Source: an uncultured Clostridia bacterium (GTDB lineage: Bacteria > Bacillota > Clostridia > Christensenellales > Borkfalkiaceae). From it: a stretch of 36,252 nt of DNA. Shown piece after piece: positions 1 to 6,691 of the stretch. The DNA lies in contig CANQUL010000009.1 of the NCBI GenBank assembly GCA_947627015.1, positions 1 through 36,252 of the forward strand. Direction: 5' to 3'. The notes below the pieces were generated by a model, which had not been told where the DNA came from, ran no database searches, and saw only the letters and a list, made by a program, of their open reading frames with translations. Position 1 is the first letter of the stretch, and the number at the start of each line of letters is the position of its first letter. A program made the translations under genes and the position numbers.

Positions 1-68
1 CCCTCGACGAGACGGTGTTCGGATTTCTCTCCCGCTACACGCTCGTCGACCTCATTCCCAAACCGTAA
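1..68 (+). CDS. C-terminal end of an unidentified plus-strand protein (partial)
   Basis: An open frame enters from the left edge and ends in TAA at 66-68, giving 21 residues that finish in DLIPKP. The frame stops 12 bases before a strong bidirectional hairpin, which is what one expects of the 3' end of a real gene converging on the aspartate kinase gene. The fragment is too short to assign to a family, so no function is proposed. Confidence 0.5.
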   Translation, partial: LDETVFGFLSRYTLVDLIPKP

Positions 69-80
69 AAAATACGGAAA

Positions 81-123
81 CCGAACGGCGCGCCGCAGAC
101 CATGTCTGCGGCGCGCCGTTCGG
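81..123. terminator. Bidirectional intrinsic terminator with perfect 20-bp stem
   Basis: Positions 81-100 pair perfectly with 104-123 around a 3-base loop. On the minus strand the stem is followed by a T-rich stretch (bases 66-80 read as TTTCCG then a run of T), so it should terminate the cdaA-lysC operon. On the plus strand the tail is weaker (TATTCTG). It sits between two converging genes. Confidence 0.85.
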
Positions 124-130
124 TATTCTG

Positions 131-1447
131 TCAATTCTTAAAAAATTCTTCGTAAACGGCCCGCATTGTCCGCTCGTAGTTCTCGTTGTCCACGCCGACA
201 ATGATGTTGAGCTCCGAGGAGCCCTGATCGATCATGCGGACGTTGACCCCCGTGCGCGCGATGGCGGCAAAGAGACGGGCCGCGATCCCCACGTTGCGGC
301 TCATGCCGTGGCCGACGACGGCGATGAGTGCGACGTCCGAAAAGACGTTCATGCGGTCGGGCGCGACGGCGGCGCGGATCTCCTCGCATACGGTGTCGAG
401 AAGGCCTCCTTCGAGCTGTCCGCTCTCGATGACAAAGGACATCGTGTCGATGCCCGACGGCATGTGTTCAAAGGAGATGTTGTGCCGCAGGAGCACTTCG
501 AGCACACGGTAGGCAAAGCCGATCTCGGCGTTCATGAGGCTCTTTTCGAGGAAGATGACGGTGAAGTTCTTCATGCCCGCAATGCCCGTGACGGGACGCG
601 CCCTGGGACGATAGCGGGAGGACGGAAGGATGACCGTCCCCTCGTCATCGGGACGGAAGGTATTCTTGATCCGGATGGGAATATCGGCCTCACGCACGGG
701 GAAGATGGCCTCGCTGTGAAGGACGTTTGCACCCATGTAGGAGAGCTCGCGCAGTTCCTTGTAGGACAGCGCGGAGATGCCGGCGGGACTCGGAACGATA
801 CGGGGATCGCAGGCGAGAAAGCCGGAGACGTCCGTCCAGTTCTCATAGACGTCCGCATGCACGGCCCGCGCCACGACGGCGCCCGAGACGTCGCTCCCGC
901 CCCGCGTAAAGGTGCGGATGTTCCCTTCGCCGTCCGCGCCGTAAAATCCCGCGACGACGGCCTTGGGAATGCCTTTGAGCGCCTCCCGCACGAGACCGTA
1001 GGTGCACGCGTCGAGCCGTCCGTTTGCAGTGAACCGGACAATGTCACGGGCATCGAGAAAGGGAACGCCGAGGTATTCCGCCATGAATCTGCCCGCAAGG
1101 TACTCGCCGCGGGAGGCCGCAAACTCGGCCGAATTTTCCCGTTCGATGTCCCGCGCACATTCCGAAAGCAGGGCATCCGCGTCGAGCGTCAGTCCGAGCT
1201 CATGTGCGATACTTTGGAAGCGTTCGCAGACTTTTGCATACGCATCGCCGACATGCCCCCTCTCTTTAACGTCTCTTGCCGTCTCATAGAGGAGATCGGT
1301 CACCTTGGTGTCGCCGCTGTAACGCTTCCCGGGGGCGGAGACGACGATGTATCTTCTTGCGGGGTCGCGGTCGAGAATGGAGCGGATGCGCGCCATGTTG
1401 ACGCCGTCCGCCATCGACGTTCCGCCGAACTTGCAGACCTTAATCAT
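131..1447 (-). CDS. lysC: Aspartate kinase (monofunctional, ACT-regulated)
   Basis: Phosphorylates aspartate, the first step towards lysine, threonine, methionine and diaminopimelate. The 438-residue protein opens with the kinase signature KFGGTS (residues 6-11) and has the catalytic-domain stretch FTRGGSDVSG further in. The C-terminal third carries tandem ACT-type segments, the last including a GHGM element and the SSELNIIVGV strand, as in feedback-regulated aspartokinases. Its length matches single-chain, non-fused enzymes. The ATG lies 8 bases inside the end of the DUF1015 gene and is preceded by AGGGAG at good distance. It is the last gene of the cdaA operon. Which end product inhibits it cannot be read from sequence; the symbol lysC is generic. 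Confidence 0.93.
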   Translation of the reverse strand: MIKVCKFGGTSMADGVNMARIRSILDRDPARRYIVVSAPGKRYSGDTKVTDLLYETARDVKERGHVGDAYAKVCERFQSIAHELGLTLDADALLSECARDIERENSAEFAASRGEYLAGRFMAEYLGVPFLDARDIVRFTANGRLDACTYGLVREALKGIPKAVVAGFYGADGEGNIRTFTRGGSDVSGAVVARAVHADVYENWTDVSGFLACDPRIVPSPAGISALSYKELRELSYMGANVLHSEAIFPVREADIPIRIKNTFRPDDEGTVILPSSRYRPRARPVTGIAGMKNFTVIFLEKSLMNAEIGFAYRVLEVLLRHNISFEHMPSGIDTMSFVIESGQLEGGLLDTVCEEIRAAVAPDRMNVFSDVALIAVVGHGMSRNVGIAARLFAAIARTGVNVRMIDQGSSELNIIVGVDNENYERTMRAVYEEFFKN

Positions 1448-2594
1448 AGCTGATCTCCCTGCCCTCGAGACAGTACCGTCTGTCCGCGGCGCCGCCGAGG
1501 ACGAAACTGTGCGCGGGAAGCTGCCGTCCGCCCTTGATGGCGTCGAGGAGCGTCTCCTTGCCTATCCCCGCAAGGCGGATCCCGACGCAGCCCTCCTCCT
1601 CTGCCTTCGCCGAAAAGGCACGCTCTTCGGACGCATAGCGGACCGCGCCCCCGTTGCTCCGGAGATAGGCCGCGATGACCTTGTCGGTGCGGGCAATGGT
1701 CTCGGGGTCGTCCGCATGCACGGGAAGCAGGACGTTTCCCTGCCGTTTGCAGCGGACGTTGGCGGAAAAGTAGGAACGGAAGGCCTCGGGCTCCTCGCAT
1801 TCCACGACGCGGTGCACGGGAGAGAATTCGATCGCGTCGTCATAGAGGTTGACGAACTCCGTGAGAAGGAACCGGGCGGGATGCAGCGGCGTCTCGTCCT
1901 CCGTGAGATCCGCGGAAATTTCCTCCCAATAACGCTTTGCCGCATTGGCCGTGGCACAGCCCTCGAACACCGCAAAGCAGGGGTCTCCGCGAACATGCAT
2001 GGCCTCGAGAATGTCATAGGCCTCGTCCGCGGGAATGTAATAGCCGCGCAGACGGCCGCCCTCCATGAGCTCGAAATCATAGAGAAGTTCGTAGTCCTCT
2101 TCCGCAAGCGCAGGCATCAGCCTGCATTTTTTGTCGCGGAAAAAGGCGACGACGTTGGGAAATTCGAGCACGGCGCCCCTGCGCTCCGCAAGACGGCGCA
2201 TGACGCACGCCTCGTCGGCCGCTTCCACGGGACGGGCGAGCGCGCTCTCCCCGCGGCGGAAGGAATAATGTTCGAGATCGAGTGCGGCGACGATGCCGCG
2301 ACGCAGTCCGTACGACGTCTCCCGCTCCGTCAGAATGATCCCGCGGTTGAGCTTTTCCGTCCACTCCTCCTCGAGGGCGCGGAACATGGCCTCGTGCACG
2401 GCCTCGGCGGCGGACGGAACGTCCTCTTCGAAGTCGGGCACGGTGAGTTTGAGCGCGGAGGGATCTTCCCCGACGATGCGGGCCTTTTTCTCCCATGCGG
2501 CGGCATTTCCCGAATATTCCCCGCCGAGGACTGCCCACGTCTCGAATCCGTCGCGCGGCAGAAAGACCCGCGGGGCCCTGAGTCCCCTCTTCAT
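1440..2594 (-). CDS. DUF1015 family protein
   Basis: A 384-residue protein of the DUF1015 family, whose biochemical role is not established. Recognisable family stretches are an N-terminal WAVLGGEYSG-like segment, ERETSYGLRRGIVAALDLE in the first third, and HPARFLLTEFVNLYDDAIEF followed by PVHRVV in the second half. The family's conserved GDGNHSLATAK-type motif is represented here only by FEGCATANAAK, so the GDGNH core is missing. The chosen ATG (2594) overlaps the stop of the upstream 36-residue gene as ATGA and has no Shine-Dalgarno sequence of its own, which implies translational coupling. A start nine codons earlier is possible but would lie inside that small gene. The 3' end overlaps aspartate kinase by 8 bases. 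A link to amino-acid metabolism is only an inference from the neighbour. Confidence 0.85.
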   Translation of the reverse strand: MKRGLRAPRVFLPRDGFETWAVLGGEYSGNAAAWEKKARIVGEDPSALKLTVPDFEEDVPSAAEAVHEAMFRALEEEWTEKLNRGIILTERETSYGLRRGIVAALDLEHYSFRRGESALARPVEAADEACVMRRLAERRGAVLEFPNVVAFFRDKKCRLMPALAEEDYELLYDFELMEGGRLRGYYIPADEAYDILEAMHVRGDPCFAVFEGCATANAAKRYWEEISADLTEDETPLHPARFLLTEFVNLYDDAIEFSPVHRVVECEEPEAFRSYFSANVRCKRQGNVLLPVHADDPETIARTDKVIAAYLRSNGGAVRYASEERAFSAKAEEEGCVGIRLAGIGKETLLDAIKGGRQLPAHSFVLGGAADRRYCLEGREISYD

Positions 2595-2701
2595 ACGGCG
2601 CAGTGCAGGATGACGGCGCACACGAAGGCGAGCACGAGGGCGAGCAATTTGAGCGGGATATTGCGTGTAAACAGCTGTTTCAGAAATTCGGTGACTTTCA
2701 T
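2591..2701 (-). CDS. 36-residue membrane stub resembling the N-terminal anchor of CdaR (YbbR)
   Basis: This small gene encodes a basic head followed by one hydrophobic helix (NIPLKLLALVLAFVCAVIL) and then stops. The helix resembles the N-terminal anchor of CdaR/YbbR proteins, and the gene sits where cdaR normally does, directly after cdaA. The extracellular YbbR domains are entirely absent. The ATG overlaps the cdaA stop (TGATG) and has a GGAGGG Shine-Dalgarno sequence 9 bases upstream. Its own stop overlaps the next start as ATGA. Because the DUF1015 start has no ribosome binding site, translation of this stub is probably needed for it. In other Firmicutes CdaR contacts and modulates CdaA; whether the stub still does is inference. 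It could also be a decaying remnant kept only for coupling. Confidence 0.7.
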   Translation of the reverse strand: MKVTEFLKQLFTRNIPLKLLALVLAFVCAVILHCAV

Positions 2702-3531
2702 CAGTTCTTGCCCTCCACGTTAAATTCTTTCCAATAGTATTCCTTTAAGAAGCGCTTGAGACCTTCCGAATCGACATACCGCGCGATCTCGCCCCGCTTG
2801 ACGACGGACACGATGCCCGTCTCCTCGGAGACGATGATGGTCGAGACGTCGGCGACTTCGGTGATCCCGATGCCCGCACGGTGACGGGTCCCGTACTCCT
2901 TGGGGTAATCCTTTTGCGTGAGGGGCAAAAAGCAGCCTGCCGCCTGGATCTTGTCGCCGTAGATGATCATGGCTCCGTCATGGAGGGGCGCCTTGGGAAT
3001 GAAGATACCCTCGATGAGCTGGCTCGAGATGCGGGAATTGAGCAGCACGCCGCTCTCGATGATGTCCCGCGGCAGGTTGCCGTTGGAGAGCACGATGAGC
3101 GCGCCCGTGTTCTTCTTGGAGAGGCTCTGCACCGCCTTGACGATGCTGTTGATGTATTCGTCCGCACGGGCGGCAACGGCGGTCATCTTGGCGGTCGCGA
3201 CGGAGGACGCCGTGATGGGTGTGCGCTTGCCCGCATTCCAGATCCCGCGTTTGAGTTCGACATGGAAGAGGAACAGGAAGAAGAGCGACAGCACGAGCAG
3301 GAAGAAGAGGAAGATCTCCGCGCCGAGCCGCGTCGAGAAGAGGACGATCCCGCCCATGAAGAGAATGAGAAAAAGATACGCGACGATGAGACGGCGCGCA
3401 TTGTTCTCCCACAGGGTGCGGAAGACCATATAGATGATGATGGACAAAAAGACGGTCTCGGGGATGAGGATCCATTCAAAGGACGTGAAGACGGAAGTGA
3501 GCCCCGCGAGGACCTCGGCGAATGTTCGCAT
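2701..3531 (-). CDS. cdaA: Diadenylate cyclase CdaA
   Basis: Makes cyclic di-AMP from two ATP at the membrane; this messenger controls potassium and osmolyte balance and wall homeostasis in Firmicutes. The 276-residue protein has three N-terminal membrane helices (roughly residues 23-38, 47-65 and 71-90). A DisA_N catalytic domain follows, with the DGA motif at 185-187 and RHR at 216-218, both intact. Length and order match CdaA rather than DisA or CdaS. It has a strong Shine-Dalgarno sequence (AAAGGAGGG) and its own sigma-A-type promoter just upstream. It leads an operon continuing through the CdaR-like stub, DUF1015 and aspartate kinase. The usual partners cdaR (full length) and glmM do not follow. 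Confidence 0.97.
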   Translation of the reverse strand: MRTFAEVLAGLTSVFTSFEWILIPETVFLSIIIYMVFRTLWENNARRLIVAYLFLILFMGGIVLFSTRLGAEIFLFFLLVLSLFFLFLFHVELKRGIWNAGKRTPITASSVATAKMTAVAARADEYINSIVKAVQSLSKKNTGALIVLSNGNLPRDIIESGVLLNSRISSQLIEGIFIPKAPLHDGAMIIYGDKIQAAGCFLPLTQKDYPKEYGTRHRAGIGITEVADVSTIIVSEETGIVSVVKRGEIARYVDSEGLKRFLKEYYWKEFNVEGKN

Positions 3532-3574
3532 GTGTCCCTCCTTTCGGAGACGGCCGGCCGCCGCCTCTCAACTT

Positions 3575-3603
3575 ATTATACCGTTTTTCCGGGAAAAAAG
3601 CAA
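3575..3603 (-). promoter_or_regulatory. Sigma-A-type promoter of the cdaA operon
   Basis: On the minus strand, TTGCTT (3603-3598) and TATAAT (3580-3575) are separated by 17 bases, about 44 bases before the cdaA start codon. It overlaps an imperfect A/T-rich hairpin just after holA, which lacks a T-tail and was not called a terminator. Confidence 0.75.
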
Positions 3604-3626
3604 AGGCTTTTTCCCGCGTTTTTTTC

Positions 3627-4604
3627 TTATCCGAAAAATATTTTCGCGACGGCGGCCCAGAGCGCGCCCGCCTTTCCGTATACGCCGCTCCGCATGCCGG
3701 CGGAGAGCTCATAGAGCCGGAGATAGAGTTCGTTCACGCGCGCCGCACCGAGACGGGAGACCGTTTCCCGCTGTTTGCGCACGGGGTACACCTTCATGCC
3801 GAGCTTTTCGGCGATCTCGGCGTCCGTGCCCCGCATGCCCGAAAGTTCCGAGAGCGTGCGGAAGTGCGAACAGAGCGCCGCGAGCGCCGCACTCTCGTCG
3901 TACCCCTTTGTGAGAAGGTCGGTGAGCATCTCCGAAAAGGCGTTCGCATTGCCCGCGGAGGCCGCCTCGGTCAGCTTGTAGATCTTGTATTCGATGTCCT
4001 TTGCGACGTACTCCGTCACGACGGCCCGCGTCACCCGTCCGTCTCCCAAAAATTCGGAGAGCTTTTTCACTTCGAGGCTCATGCGCGCCGCGTCGAGATT
4101 GCAGTACTGCACCATGAGGTCGGCGGCGTCGACGTCGATGGAGAGCCCCGCGCGCTTGCAGAGCCCGATGAGCCAGCGGCAGAGCACCTCGGGTTCCTCG
4201 CGGCCGCAGTCGACGTATACGAGCTCCTTTTTGCGCTTGAGGTCCACGCCCTTTTTGCCGCCTGTATTGACGATCAGAAGCACCGTTGTCGGACATGGTG
4301 CCGCGCAATACGGTCCAAGCACCGTCCAATCGCGTTCGGTCGGATAGAAATCGTACACGCGGACGAGCCGCCGTTCGTCAAAGAAGGGAAGGGTGCGGAG
4401 CTCCCCGACAAAGGAGGCGAGCCGATCGCCCTTTAAGGTCTCGCCCTCGTAGCGCACGTCGTTCAGCGTGGGCTGCATGAGGTTACAGGCCGCGCGGATG
4501 CTATCCACGGCGCGGTCGCGGAAGTAGGATTCCTCCCCCTCGATGAGGTAAACGTTTGCGAGCCCTTCCTCTCGAAGGCTCTTTGCAAGGCCGACAAATT
4601 TCAT
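3627..4604 (-). CDS. holA: DNA polymerase III delta subunit
   Basis: Delta opens the sliding clamp and is part of the clamp loader. The 325-residue protein has the N-terminal YLIEGEESYF segment where the Walker-like region of the family lies, then LPFFDERRLVRV, a strongly conserved delta stretch. A middle AAA+ lid region and a helical C-terminal collar domain follow. No functional P-loop is present, as expected for delta. The ATG overlaps the comEC stop (ATGA), and comEC-holA is a common Firmicutes order. A promoter-like element ends nine bases before the start codon, so holA may also have its own nearly leaderless transcript. Confidence 0.95.
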   Translation of the reverse strand: MKFVGLAKSLREEGLANVYLIEGEESYFRDRAVDSIRAACNLMQPTLNDVRYEGETLKGDRLASFVGELRTLPFFDERRLVRVYDFYPTERDWTVLGPYCAAPCPTTVLLIVNTGGKKGVDLKRKKELVYVDCGREEPEVLCRWLIGLCKRAGLSIDVDAADLMVQYCNLDAARMSLEVKKLSEFLGDGRVTRAVVTEYVAKDIEYKIYKLTEAASAGNANAFSEMLTDLLTKGYDESAALAALCSHFRTLSELSGMRGTDAEIAEKLGMKVYPVRKQRETVSRLGAARVNELYLRLYELSAGMRSGVYGKAGALWAAVAKIFFG

Positions 4605-6610
4605 AGCTCTTTGATTATACCATGTTCAAAGGAAAATTTCAAGCCCCAACTCCATGGTTTCAGCGAGAAATCCTCCGTTTGGAAGGAATTTTCGAAATCG
4701 ATGGTGATGGCGACGCCCTCCGCAAAGAGCGTGAGCACGCTGCGGCTCAGATAGCGGAACACGAGGCCGCCCACTTCGGTCTCCTCCCCGAATACGAGCG
4801 GCGTGTCCGTCAGGCCCGTGGGGATCTCGTCCTTGGCGCAGACGGCGGCGGTATCGAGCTTTGCCGCGCGGCTCAGTCCGTCCGACTCGTCGTCGGATAC
4901 GACAAAGACCGCGTCGAGCTTTCCCGCATGGGTACGGCAGAGCACGTCCCCGATCTCCCTCGCATTGATCTCCCCGTCGATGACGAGAACATGGACGCTT
5001 CTCGTCTCGATGACGGCCGCCATGTGGTCGCCGTCTCCGAACACGCGGACGGTGCCTCCCGCGAGCGGAACGTTCTCAAAGAGCACGGCGAGGGAAAACA
5101 CGGCCGCAAAGAGGCATGCCGCGGCGATCCGGAGCGGAACGCGCATGCGGAAGCGTTCGGAGAGCAGCACGCACCCCGCGATCCAGACGGCGGCTCCCGC
5201 ACCGAGGGTGAATCCCTTCAGCACAAAGGAGAAGTCCGCAGACATCAGGAGCAGAAAGAGGGACATGAGCGTCTCCGCGGGAAAGAGCAATACCCCCGCG
5301 GCGGCGGGGATACAGAGTGCGGCCGCCGCGCAGAGGAGAAGCGTCAGAAAGAATACGGGCAGGACGGGAATGAGAAAGAGGTTGAGCAGAAGTCCCCACA
5401 GCGAGACATAGCCGAAGCACTCCATGAGGATGGGGAAGGAAAAGACGGCAACGGAGACCGCCGCGGAGAGGTATCCGGAGAGAAAGCGCGGCATGTGCGG
5501 GATCTTGCCGAGCAGCCGCGAGAGCGAACCCGAGAACAGCGCGAGACCGATGCACGCCCCGAAGGAGAGGCGGAAGCCGGGCGAGAGAAAGTCGGCGGGC
5601 GCAAAGAGCAGGAGAAGGAGCGCGGCGAGCGAGATGGATTGCAGAAAGTCATACTTCCTCCCGATCGCGCGGTAACTTCCCAATACGGTGCACATCACGA
5701 GGGCACGCACCGAGGAGACGGTAAATCCGCACAGTGCGGTATAGGCAAAAGCGAGCGCGACGGCGGGGATGACGGCCTTACGGCCGAGCAGCGGACGGAA
5801 CAGAAAGAGCACGGCGGCGAACAGGATCCCGATATGCAGTCCGGAGACGGCAAAGATATGGGCGACGCCGCCCGTGCGTACCGTGTCCGAAAGTCCCCTG
5901 TCCATTCCGTGCGAATTGCCCGTGAGGAGAGCGAATGCGACGTCGGCCTCCGCACCGCCGCCCATGCCCTTCCGGAGCACATCATAGAGCCGACCGGGGA
6001 GCAGCACGAAGGGATTTTTCGTCTGCCCCGTCTTTTGGTACGCGACCGTACCCACCCGATAGCGGATATCGTTGTAGAAAAAGGAATCGTTGCGCTCGCC
6101 AACTTCGCAGCGCACGACATGCGTCTCGAACAGGACGATGTCGCCCGCCCGCACCTCTTCGGATTCGATCTGCCCGCCGAGCTTGCCGCCCACGGGCTCG
6201 CCGTCGAAGGAGAGGTCGGTGAGAATGACCTCGGAATAGCCGTTATGGACGGTAAACGAGCATACCATGCCCGAGACGGCATAGTCGCCTTCTTCCTTTC
6301 CGCCGAGGAATCGCTCGGTATAGAGATGGATGGAGCCGAGCCCGAGCGCCCCGAACAGGAGGACGCAGAGAAAGAGCGCGAGCATCCGCTTTCCCGAGAA
6401 CGGGAAGAGCGCGGGGACGAAAAAGAGCAGAAGAAAGAGAAAGTCCGAGGGAACGAGTCCCCCGAACCGGATGCGGAGATAGAAAAAGACGGAAAAGACC
6501 GTCCCGAGCGCGCAGAACAAAAAGACGCGGAAGTTGATCCGCGGCAACCGGTTGTCCCGCTTGGATCCGACGCGGCCGACGCGCCGATTTGACCGTTCTT
6601 CCTCGGGCAT
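4601..6610 (-). CDS. comEC: ComEC/Rec2 family DNA-uptake channel with degenerate C-terminal domain
   Basis: ComEC forms the inner-membrane channel for single-stranded DNA uptake. The protein has about 669 residues from the ATG at 6610. That start has an AAAGAGG Shine-Dalgarno sequence, unlike the upstream in-frame start at 6691. N-terminal helices and a soluble domain are followed by the competence domain with HIFAVSGLHIG, a hallmark of the family, and many further helices. The C-terminal part aligns in position with the metallo-beta-lactamase-like domain, but the metal-binding HxHxDH is replaced by SDDESDG (about residues 572-578), so the putative nuclease site looks dead. No other competence genes are in view. 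It could act in transport of something else or be a non-competence ComEC homologue. Confidence 0.9.
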   Translation of the reverse strand: MPEEERSNRRVGRVGSKRDNRLPRINFRVFLFCALGTVFSVFFYLRIRFGGLVPSDFLFLLLFFVPALFPFSGKRMLALFLCVLLFGALGLGSIHLYTERFLGGKEEGDYAVSGMVCSFTVHNGYSEVILTDLSFDGEPVGGKLGGQIESEEVRAGDIVLFETHVVRCEVGERNDSFFYNDIRYRVGTVAYQKTGQTKNPFVLLPGRLYDVLRKGMGGGAEADVAFALLTGNSHGMDRGLSDTVRTGGVAHIFAVSGLHIGILFAAVLFLFRPLLGRKAVIPAVALAFAYTALCGFTVSSVRALVMCTVLGSYRAIGRKYDFLQSISLAALLLLLFAPADFLSPGFRLSFGACIGLALFSGSLSRLLGKIPHMPRFLSGYLSAAVSVAVFSFPILMECFGYVSLWGLLLNLFLIPVLPVFFLTLLLCAAAALCIPAAAGVLLFPAETLMSLFLLLMSADFSFVLKGFTLGAGAAVWIAGCVLLSERFRMRVPLRIAAACLFAAVFSLAVLFENVPLAGGTVRVFGDGDHMAAVIETRSVHVLVIDGEINAREIGDVLCRTHAGKLDAVFVVSDDESDGLSRAAKLDTAAVCAKDEIPTGLTDTPLVFGEETEVGGLVFRYLSRSVLTLFAEGVAITIDFENSFQTEDFSLKPWSWGLKFSFEHGIIKEL
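4614..4642 (-). promoter_or_regulatory. Candidate internal promoter for holA
   Basis: TTGAAA (4642-4637) and TATAAT (4619-4614) on the minus strand are 17 bases apart, inside the last codons of comEC. Transcription would begin about three bases before the holA ATG. Near-consensus AT-rich boxes are rare by chance in this GC-rich sequence. Confidence 0.5.
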
Positions 6611-6655
6611 GGGGTACCTCTTTCGTCTCTCTGTGTTTGATGACGGGAATCGGAA

Positions 6656-6682
6656 AGGGCCTCCCCGCATATGGGAGGCCCT
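6656..6682 (-). terminator. Hairpin after pnp, weak terminator or RNA-processing site
   Basis: A perfect 10-bp stem (6656-6665 with 6673-6682) with a 7-base loop lies 9 bases after the pnp stop. Only three T follow on the minus strand, so complete termination is unlikely. It more likely attenuates or stabilises the pnp-comEC transcript. Confidence 0.45.
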
Positions 6683-6691
6683 CGTGCTCAC

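Noticed and set aside
3583..3618. Terminator after holA
   Set aside because: The A/T-rich inverted repeat has unequal arms and no T-run after it on the minus strand, and it overlaps the cdaA promoter; it was left as part of the promoter region.
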